Below are positions 1 to 4,952 of a stretch of DNA of 10,576 nucleotides, one piece after another (the first letter of the stretch is position 1; each line of letters begins with the position of its first letter). This DNA is from an uncultured Collinsella sp. (GTDB lineage Bacteria > Actinomycetota > Coriobacteriia > Coriobacteriales > Coriobacteriaceae), in assembly GCA_902468045.1 (NCBI GenBank), contig CABQXG010000024.1, positions 1-10,576 of the forward strand, given 5' to 3'. The position numbers and the translations under genes were made by a program. The notes beneath the pieces were generated by a model. The model had not been told where the DNA came from. It did no database searches and was given only the letters and a program-made list of their open reading frames with translations.

Positions 1-7
1 TGAGGTC

Positions 8-835
8 ATGGAGGAGGACAACGATCCGTATGTCGCCCGTGTCGTCGAGCTGCGCGAGCAATCCAAAGTTGACCGAGCCGGTGCTTTCGAGGGCTTTTCT
101 CGCCTTGTCGAGGAGCTGGAAGCCAAGTGTACTGTTGCTGAGCTTTTGGCGACGGGCCCGGTGCAGACCCAGTTCTGCGATAACCAGCTGGTGCGCATGG
201 TGCTGCCGGTGATGGAGGAGGACCGTTCCGTGCGTATCCTTCGCGCTCCGGATGCGCTGTATTTTGCCCAGCACGAGATCTGCAGCTTTTACGCCGAACA
301 AGAGGACTTTGAGCGTGCGCTGCCCGAGGTGCGTCGTCTCTACGATTTGGCGCGCTCGTCCATGCAGTCTCACTTTGCCCTGATCAACGTGCTAGCACGC
401 CTGGAGCGCTATGACGAGATTATCGAGGTAGCGCGCCACGGCCTGCGCATTGCCAGCGACCGGTCTTCAATCGGTTACCTGTTCTATCGCCTGGCGTTTG
501 CCTATTGGAACTGCGACCAGCTCGAGCTGGCGCTGGCATGTTATCGCCTGGTGCCGCGCGGCGAGGAGTCGGGTGGCAGTGCGCAGGAGGAAATGCAGGG
601 CCTTATGAACGAGATGGGCGTCATCAAGCCGCCAACGTTTGAGGAGGCTATCGAGGCCATCCGCAAGGCAGGTCTTGAGCTGCCGCCGGTGCCCGCCGTG
701 ACCAATCAACTCGCGGATGCCGCCGTGCAACTCGTCGATAACGGTTTCTTTTTCTTGGCGCGCGGCTGTATCTATCAAATGTGGCGCACCATGGGCAACG
801 ATGAGCTCGGCTCCCTCAACCGCTCGCTGGGGTAG
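8..835 (+). CDS. TPR-like repeat protein, probably 5'-truncated
   Basis: This encodes at least 275 residues with helix-rich repeats resembling tetratricopeptide (TPR) units, most clearly at residues 80-190, where paired helices carry the Ala/Tyr/Leu spacing of TPRs (for example the segments around FAQHEICSFYAEQEDFERAL and YRLAFAYWNCDQLELALACY). No signal peptide, membrane helix or catalytic motif is visible, so a cytoplasmic scaffold role is the most that can be inferred. The ATG at 8 has no proper ribosome binding site inside the window. The frame is open to base 2, so the real start may lie upstream; alternatively an upstream gene ends at the TGA at 1-3 and this one starts at 8. The stop is TAG at 833-835. 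No clear terminator follows. The function is unknown. Confidence 0.75.
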   Translation: MEEDNDPYVARVVELREQSKVDRAGAFEGFSRLVEELEAKCTVAELLATGPVQTQFCDNQLVRMVLPVMEEDRSVRILRAPDALYFAQHEICSFYAEQEDFERALPEVRRLYDLARSSMQSHFALINVLARLERYDEIIEVARHGLRIASDRSSIGYLFYRLAFAYWNCDQLELALACYRLVPRGEESGGSAQEEMQGLMNEMGVIKPPTFEEAIEAIRKAGLELPPVPAVTNQLADAAVQLVDNGFFFLARGCIYQMWRTMGNDELGSLNRSLG

Positions 836-924
836 GGGCGGTATAGAGGGGCCGCACCGCGCTATTTGTATCGGCGCGGGCGGGAGGACCCGACAGAATC
901 GGTAAGGCATAAAGCCGCCGAGCC

Positions 925-978
925 TGCTAAAACTGTTAAACTCTGCTAAAGTTGCTAAACTTTGTTAAAGTTGTTAAA
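925..978 (+). repeat. Six phased TG(C/T)TAAA repeats upstream of the AAA+ ATPase
   Basis: The heptamer TGCTAAA or TGTTAAA starts at 925, 934, 944, 953, 963 and 972, with spacings of 9, 10, 9, 10 and 9. The order is C, T, C, C, T, T at the variable position. The array ends 6 bases before the ribosome binding site of the ATPase gene. All six copies face the same way at slightly under one helical turn, as expected for cooperative binding of a protein along one DNA face. No other stretch of the window shows this motif in tandem. The binding protein is unknown; the ATPase next to it has a winged helix and is an obvious candidate. Confidence 0.85.
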
Positions 979-984
979 ACTGGC

Positions 985-992
985 AGAGGAGG
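985..992 (+). promoter_or_regulatory. Ribosome binding site fixing the ATPase start
   Basis: AGAGGAGG lies four bases before the ATG at 997. It rules out the longer in-frame start (TTG at 952), which would sit inside the repeat array. Confidence 0.8.
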
Positions 993-996
993 TCGA

Positions 997-2079
997 ATGT
1001 CAAAAGCTATTAATCCCTTTAAGCCAACAGCGGGCATGAATCCACCTGAGCTTATCGGACGCGACGCTGTTTTGGATGACTTTGACGAGGCTCTTGAGAA
1101 TGGCCCTGGTGCCCCCGATCGACTCATGCGCATCTCGGGTGTCCGAGGCACGGGTAAAACGGTGCTCCTCAACGCATTGGGCGATCTTGCGCGCAAAAAA
1201 GGATTCGAGGTTGTCGACGTCGCCTCAAATGCCGGTTTTTGCGACAGAATTCTCGAGGCTCTGCAGCGAAATGTTCGTCTTGCATCAATGTCGATTTCCC
1301 CATCGATTTTAGGAGTCAGCCTTGGCTCCGTGGAGCTGTCGAAGTCAGCCTCTCATCTGGGCGAGGCGATGTACGATGCCGCGAAGCGAGGTGGTTTGCT
1401 CATCACACTCGATGAGATTCAGGACGCCTCAACTGAGGAAATGCGCGAGCTGGGTAATGAAATGCAGCTCTTGATTCGCCAAGGGGCGAATGTCGCCTTT
1501 GCATTCGCTGGTTTGCCAACCTCTGTGGATGGCGTGGTGGTGGATGATACGTTGACGTTCCTTCAGAGGGCGAAGCATATCGAACTCACGCGGCTTTCAG
1601 ATTTTGAAGTCGGCGGATCGTTTGAGGATACGATGAGGCGTGCGGGCAAGGAACTCGACGAAGGCGTTGCTGAGCTTTTGACAAAGGCTTCGGCAGGCTA
1701 TCCCTTTATGGTCCAGTTGGTCGGATATTACGCTTGGCAGGTTGCTGCGCGCAGCGGGTCGGAGAGCGTGAGTGAAGAGGCGGCTCGCAAGGGTGTCCAG
1801 GCGGCTCTTGATAGTTTCAATGCCATGGTGATTGCCCCCGCGCTGCGCAGGGTGTCGGAGCGGCAGTTTCAATATCTCGCGGCGATGGCGCAATGCGAAG
1901 GCGGCGAGATTACGAACGGTGATATTGCCAAAAAGATGGGATTGCCGGCGAATAAAGTCGGGTCGTATCGCAAACGTTTGATCGATACGGGACTGATTGA
2001 GCCTGCTGGCTACGGCTGTGTTTCGTTTGCAATTCCGTACATGCGCGATTATCTGTTGGAGACCGTTCGAGCGGACTAA
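997..2079 (+). CDS. AAA+ ATPase with C-terminal winged helix (Orc1/Cdc6-like layout)
   Basis: The 360-residue product has a P-loop GVRGTGKT at residues 48-55 and a Walker B strand LLITLDE at 134-140. A FAFAGLPTS strand at 168-176 fits the sensor-1 position. The GYPFMVQLVGYYAW segment at 234-247 is typical of the lid helices of archaeal-type and Orc1/Cdc6-like ATPases. A winged-helix domain follows at about 288-355 (helix-turn-helix around ITNGDIAKKMGLPANKVGSY). Proteins of this layout couple ATP hydrolysis to DNA binding; the actual role here is unknown. The start is ATG 997 behind a strong ribosome binding site. The gene stands alone between a phased repeat array and a set of inverted repeats. 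It uses many AT-richer codons (GGA, CGA, TCA, ATT) than the flanking genes, which hints at horizontal acquisition. Defence, plasmid or replication-related, and regulatory roles all remain open. Confidence 0.85.
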   Translation: MSKAINPFKPTAGMNPPELIGRDAVLDDFDEALENGPGAPDRLMRISGVRGTGKTVLLNALGDLARKKGFEVVDVASNAGFCDRILEALQRNVRLASMSISPSILGVSLGSVELSKSASHLGEAMYDAAKRGGLLITLDEIQDASTEEMRELGNEMQLLIRQGANVAFAFAGLPTSVDGVVVDDTLTFLQRAKHIELTRLSDFEVGGSFEDTMRRAGKELDEGVAELLTKASAGYPFMVQLVGYYAWQVAARSGSESVSEEAARKGVQAALDSFNAMVIAPALRRVSERQFQYLAAMAQCEGGEITNGDIAKKMGLPANKVGSYRKRLIDTGLIEPAGYGCVSFAIPYMRDYLLETVRAD

Positions 2080-2132
2080 TAAAGACTGGAGGCATCGACG
2101 CCGCCGCTGGGGTTGCCCCGCATCTTTGTCTA

Positions 2133-2179
2133 AATCTGTAACATCTGGACGAAGATTCGGCCTGTAACTGTTACAGATT
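2133..2179. repeat. Inverted repeats built from CTGTAAC, downstream of the ATPase
   Basis: AATCTGTAAC at 2133-2142 is the exact inverse of GTTACAGATT at 2170-2179. The right arm is part of a perfect 15-base palindrome, CTGTAACTGTTACAG, at 2162-2176. The heptamer CTGTAAC therefore occurs three times, twice direct and once inverted. No T-run follows, so this is not a normal intrinsic terminator. An operator or an element end fits better. It lies about 60 bases upstream of the -35 box of the tRNA-Ser promoter. Confidence 0.65.
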
Positions 2180-2234
2180 GAGATGATTGGGTGAGACGTC
2201 TACTGGCAAATTGGAATCGCTCCAAAATTTCCCC

Positions 2235-2263
2235 TTGCCCATCCTCGACTGTTTGGTTACTAT
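2235..2263 (+). promoter_or_regulatory. Promoter of tRNA-Ser
   Basis: A -35 box TTGCCC (2235-2240) and a -10 box TACTAT (2258-2263) are separated by 17 bases. Transcription would begin around 2269-2271, just before the first base of the mature tRNA at 2278. Confidence 0.55.
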
Positions 2264-2277
2264 AGAACGGCTGTTAC

Positions 2278-2368
2278 GGAGAGCTGACCGAGAGGCCGAA
2301 GGTGCTCGCCTGCTAAGCGAGTATGCCCCAAAAGGGCATCTGGGGTTCGAATCCCCAGCTCTCCGCCA
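2278..2368 (+). tRNA. tRNA-Ser (anticodon GCU)
   Basis: This is a complete 91-base class II tRNA. The acceptor stem GGAGAGC (2278-2284) pairs with GCTCTCC (2358-2364), followed by a discriminator G and an encoded CCA. The anticodon stem CTCGC/GCGAG encloses the loop CTGCTAA, giving anticodon GCU, which reads serine AGC and AGU. The long variable arm ATGCCCC-AAAA-GGGCAT is the serine-type hallmark. The T-arm carries the standard TTCGAAT loop. It has its own promoter upstream and an intrinsic terminator 14 bases after the CCA. Confidence 0.97.
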
Positions 2369-2440
2369 GTAAGACTTTAAAGAAGGGTTCCAAAAGGGAC
2401 CCTTTTTTAGTTGAACCACGTTAGCTGGGGATTCGAACCC
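2351..2440 (+). repeat. tRNA-derived repeat unit, copy 1
   Basis: The unit begins inside the tRNA T-loop and runs through the tRNA 3' end, the terminator and a linker. It finishes with AGCTGGGGATTCGAACCC at 2423-2440, an exact inverted copy of tRNA bases 2343-2360. Its first 20 bases and last 22 bases are identical to those of copy 2. Confidence 0.85.
2383..2408 (+). terminator. Intrinsic terminator of tRNA-Ser (copy 1)
   Basis: AAGGGTTCC pairs with GGGACCCTT across an AAAA loop (nine pairs, one G-U) and is followed by a run of six T. Confidence 0.9.
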
Positions 2441-2540
2441 GAGAGGGCACGGGCGTTAAGCAAACGCGAAAGCGTTTGTAGCCCGTGGGCGAAAAGCCGC
2501 CAGGCTTTGAAGCCGGAGGGCATGCGCAGCATGCCCGGAT
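2441..2540 (+). ncRNA. Highly structured spacer, possible small RNA
   Basis: This stretch lies between the two tRNA-derived units and is almost entirely hairpins. ACGGGC (2449-2454) pairs with GCCCGT (2481-2486), enclosing CAAACGC-GAAA-GCGTTTG (2461-2478), a seven-pair stem with a GNRA tetraloop. GGCT-TTGA-AGCC lies at 2503-2514. GGGCATGC-GCA-GCATGCCC lies at 2518-2536. The whole is enclosed by a ten-pair stem, AGCTGGGGAT (2423-2432) with ATCCCCAGCT (2541-2550). No convincing promoter of its own is visible, so it would be made by read-through of the tRNA terminator or from the other strand. The identity is unknown; a mobile hairpin element or degenerate tRNA material are alternatives. Confidence 0.4.
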
Positions 2541-2632
2541 ATCCCCAGCTCTCCGCCAGTATGACATGAAAGAAGGGTTCCATTTGGGGCCCTTTTTTTA
2601 ATTAGAAGAACGTTAGCTGGGGATTCGAACCC
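2541..2632 (+). repeat. tRNA-derived repeat unit, copy 2
   Basis: The first 20 bases (2541-2560) repeat 2351-2370, which includes the last 18 bases of tRNA-Ser with CCA. The last 22 bases (2611-2632) repeat 2419-2440. The middle has diverged but keeps the terminator. The unit starts 190 bases after copy 1. Only the tRNA 3' end is present here, so it is not a second tRNA gene. Confidence 0.85.
2573..2598 (+). terminator. Intrinsic terminator in repeat copy 2
   Basis: AAGGGTTCC pairs with GGGGCCCTT around an ATTT loop (two G-U pairs) and is followed by seven T. Compared with copy 1, the loop has changed and the stem still pairs, which suggests the structure has been kept. Confidence 0.8.
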
Positions 2633-2634
2633 TC

Positions 2635-2668
2635 AAAAAAATGAGGCGCTCCGTTGGACGCCTCATTT
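2635..2668 (-). terminator. Intrinsic terminator of the carboxypeptidase gene
   Basis: On the minus strand AAATGAGGCG pairs with CGCCTCATTT, with TCC/GGA pairing near the loop after one bulged base, and a run of T follows. It stops transcription of the carboxypeptidase before it reaches the tRNA repeats. Confidence 0.85.
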
Positions 2669-2693
2669 GGTTCGATGTGATAACGCTTTGGCC

Positions 2694-4031
2694 CTACACC
2701 TCAGGAGCCTTGGCTACGGTCTCGCTTTCGGCTGTGAGCGGGCGGTTGTCGATGCGGCGGCCCAGGCGGTCGAGCTTCACGAGCAGCCACTCGATGGGAT
2801 TGGGCCCCGTTCCTTCCTCGTCGGCAACCAGGTCCATGATGGCAATCTTGGTGCCGTCCTGCTTAAGCGTAACGCTGCCCACCTTATCGCCAACATGCAC
2901 CGTGCCCGAAAGGTCATCGTAGCTAACCTTTTCGGTCACTTCGCCGGCGAGTGAGAACACTGTTGCCTGTGCGGCGGGGTCGGCGAGCGTGGCATCGATT
3001 GTCTTATCCGTCCAGTCGGTTTGGCCAATGCGCGCCATAAGCGGGTTGCCGTTGGCGGTCTTCTCCTGTGTATTGGCAATTGCGACCGTCACCTTGTGAC
3101 CGTAGTACCAGTTGGCAAGGGTCGCCGTATCGGTAAAGCGCTGATCGTTGGTTGTGGAGTTCAAAATAACGGTGTAGATCTCGTCGCCGTCGCGGTTGTA
3201 GGCGCTCGTAAAGCAATAGCCCGCGTCGTCGGTGGTGCCGGTCTTGCCGCCAATGTTTCCGTCCTGACCGAGCAAAACGTTGTGCGTGTCCATGGAATGC
3301 GAATGGTCTGAGCCATCGGCACCTGTAACCTCGATCCAGGAGTCCTCGCTCGCCACGACCTCGCGGAACGTGTCGTTTTTCATAGCCTCCTGCATCATCA
3401 GTGCCACGTCATGTGCGGTTGAGTGCATGTCGCCGGCCCACTCATCAAAGTCCAGGCCGTGTGGATTCTCAAAGACCGTGCCGGTGCAGCCGAGCTTTTT
3501 GGCGCGCTCGTTCATGGCCTTCACAAAGGTTGCCTCGGCGTCTTTGGTCTTGGGGTCGATCTTTTTGCCTACGTACTCGGCAAGCACGGTGGCGGCGTCG
3601 TTGCCCGAGGGGATCAACAGGCCGCGTAGTGCCTGCTCCACGGTGAGCTCGTCGCCTTCGAGCAGGCCGGCAGTCGAGTTGCCTACGGTGGCGGCAGCGT
3701 TGCTCACCGTGACCTTCTCGTCCATCTTGCAGTTTTCGACGGTCAGGATTGCGGTCATGACCTTGGTGATCGAGGCGATCTTGACCTGTTCATCGGCGCC
3801 GCGTCCATAGTAGACGGTGCCGTCCTTGCCCATAACAAGGGCATTCGTTGCCTCGATATCGGGCAGGTTTTCTGTCGTGATGCCGCGGGCGTCGGCGGTC
3901 TTGCCGCAGACGTCGTCGGTCGTGAGCACTTGGGCGCCGGCGACGGTGGGCATGCCGGCAGCAAGAGCGATAGCGCAGACAAAGCCGGCGGCAAGCTGGG
4001 CGGAGCGCTTTGCAAAAGAGGTGAGGGACAT
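2694..4031 (-). CDS. D-alanyl-D-alanine carboxypeptidase (PBP5/DacA type, peptidase S11)
   Basis: This serine peptidase would remove the terminal D-alanine from peptidoglycan stem pentapeptides outside the membrane. All three active-site motifs are present when numbered from ATG 4031: SITK at 87-90 (nucleophile Ser87), SGN at 142-144 and KTG at 263-265. Residues 1-33 form a signal peptide (basic start, hydrophobic core, likely cleavage after AGA at 31-33). A beta-rich C-terminal domain follows the catalytic domain. The segment PNPIEWLLVKLDRLGRRID near the end could be an amphipathic membrane anchor as in PBP5. The product is 445 residues, normal for the family. The frame extends upstream to 4145, but that extension would bury the signal peptide. 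The ribosome binding site before 4031 is weak. The gene diverges from a VanR/VanS-like pair, suggesting wall-stress control. Confidence 0.92.
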   Translation of the reverse strand: MSLTSFAKRSAQLAAGFVCAIALAAGMPTVAGAQVLTTDDVCGKTADARGITTENLPDIEATNALVMGKDGTVYYGRGADEQVKIASITKVMTAILTVENCKMDEKVTVSNAAATVGNSTAGLLEGDELTVEQALRGLLIPSGNDAATVLAEYVGKKIDPKTKDAEATFVKAMNERAKKLGCTGTVFENPHGLDFDEWAGDMHSTAHDVALMMQEAMKNDTFREVVASEDSWIEVTGADGSDHSHSMDTHNVLLGQDGNIGGKTGTTDDAGYCFTSAYNRDGDEIYTVILNSTTNDQRFTDTATLANWYYGHKVTVAIANTQEKTANGNPLMARIGQTDWTDKTIDATLADPAAQATVFSLAGEVTEKVSYDDLSGTVHVGDKVGSVTLKQDGTKIAIMDLVADEEGTGPNPIEWLLVKLDRLGRRIDNRPLTAESETVAKAPEV

Positions 4032-4073
4032 CACAGATTTCGCTTTCGACGGAATGGTCTCTTCTGGCACTAG

Positions 4074-4079
4074 AGTATA
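4074..4079 (-). promoter_or_regulatory. Possible -10 box for the carboxypeptidase gene
   Basis: TATACT on the minus strand lies about 43 bases upstream of the ATG at 4031. No good -35 box is found at the usual distance, so an activator may be needed, or this is chance. Confidence 0.3.
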
Positions 4080-4150
4080 TCGTTTGCCGGCGACGACGAT
4101 CGTTGCGTGCGCGCATGGCCCGCATTCGTGCTCGAACGGGCACAAGGGTG

Positions 4151-4166
4151 CTTAAGGTCGACTTAA
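4151..4166 (+). promoter_or_regulatory. 11-bp-phased CTTAA direct repeat, candidate response-regulator box
   Basis: CTTAA occurs at 4151-4155 and 4162-4166, with starts exactly 11 bases apart. It lies in the intergenic region between the carboxypeptidase and the response regulator genes. OmpR/PhoB-family regulators bind as head-to-tail dimers to direct repeats of this pitch. A likely -10 box for the regulator gene (CATAAT, 4206-4211) lies 40 bases downstream. Confidence 0.4.
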
Positions 4167-4231
4167 TCGCCCGCGCTTGTTGTGTGTGGCGGGGGCCGCC
4201 TCGGGCATAATGGAGCGCGAGAGGAGCACGC

Positions 4232-4927
4232 ATGAACGAGCGCATACTGGTAGTTGATGACGAGAAGGCCATCGCCGACCTGGTTGGTATCTACCTTACA
4301 AAGGAGGGCTTTGACGTCCAAATCGCCTACAGCGGGGCCGATGCGGCCAAGGCAATCCTGGAGCAAGAGTTTGACCTGGCACTGCTCGACGTCATGCTGC
4401 CCGATATCGACGGCTTTGAGCTGCTGCGTACCATCCGTGCCAGCCATACCTATCCCGTAATTATGTTGACGGCACGCGATGCCCAGCAGGATAAGATCGA
4501 AGGCCTTTCTCTTGGCGCGGACGATTACGTGGTCAAGCCGTTCCGCCCGCTGGAACTCATCGCGCGCGTTCATGCTCAGTTGCGCCGCTACACCAGCTAC
4601 GGTAGCCGCGCGCAGGCGACCGAGTCGCCGACCCTCCAGCTCGATGGCCTCGAGATCAACCGTGACGCTCGCTCCGTGACGGTGGACGGTGCGCCGGTGC
4701 GCCTCACGCCCATCGAGTATTCCATCTTGCTGTATCTGGCCGAGCATCGCGGCAGCGTAGTGCCCGTGGAGGACCTGTTCCGCGCGGTGTGGAACGAGGA
4801 CTTTATGCCCGGCTCCAACAATACGGTGATGGTGCACATTCGTCACCTGCGCGAAAAGATCGGTGACGACGCTCAGAAGCCGCGTTTTATCAAAAACGTT
4901 TGGGGCGTCGGCTATATCATCGAATAA
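4232..4927 (+). CDS. Response regulator, OmpR/PhoB family, VanR-like
   Basis: The 231-residue DNA-binding regulator has a receiver domain at about 3-118, with acidic residues D9 and D10, phospho-acceptor D53, T80 and K102. A winged-helix effector domain lies at about 133-231, ending in the usual GVGYIIE. The stretch PFRPLELIARVHAQLRRY closely resembles VanR of the vancomycin-response systems. The start is ATG 4232 behind GAGAGGAG at 4219-4226. Its partner kinase starts 25 bases after the stop, so the two form an operon. A direct repeat at 4151-4166 may be its own operator. VanR-like sequence does not mean glycopeptide resistance: no vanHAX genes are present here. Confidence 0.93.
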   Translation: MNERILVVDDEKAIADLVGIYLTKEGFDVQIAYSGADAAKAILEQEFDLALLDVMLPDIDGFELLRTIRASHTYPVIMLTARDAQQDKIEGLSLGADDYVVKPFRPLELIARVHAQLRRYTSYGSRAQATESPTLQLDGLEINRDARSVTVDGAPVRLTPIEYSILLYLAEHRGSVVPVEDLFRAVWNEDFMPGSNNTVMVHIRHLREKIGDDAQKPRFIKNVWGVGYIIE

Positions 4928-4940
4928 CGCCTTTGTTAGC

Positions 4941-4945
4941 GAGGA
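4941..4945 (+). promoter_or_regulatory. Ribosome binding site fixing the kinase start
   Basis: GAGGA is seven bases before ATG 4953 and only one base before ATG 4947, so 4953 is preferred. Longer in-frame starts that overlap the response regulator are not needed. Confidence 0.6.
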
Positions 4946-4952
4946 CATGGAC

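Noticed and set aside
952..996. N-terminal extension of the ATPase from TTG at 952
   Set aside because: It would be encoded by the repeat array itself, and a strong ribosome binding site points to ATG 997.
2171..2419. Minus-strand open frame across the tRNA
   Set aside because: It reads through tRNA-Ser in antisense; such frames over tRNA genes are common false calls.
2541..2558. Second tRNA gene or tRNA pseudogene at repeat copy 2
   Set aside because: Only the last 18 tRNA bases are present, with no anticodon, D-arm or variable arm.
2278..2632. CRISPR-like array
   Set aside because: There are only two copies, the repeats derive from the tRNA and a terminator, and no cas genes are present.
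4032..4145. Upstream extension of the carboxypeptidase to ATG 4145
   Set aside because: It would place 38 residues before a clean signal peptide and lacks a ribosome binding site.
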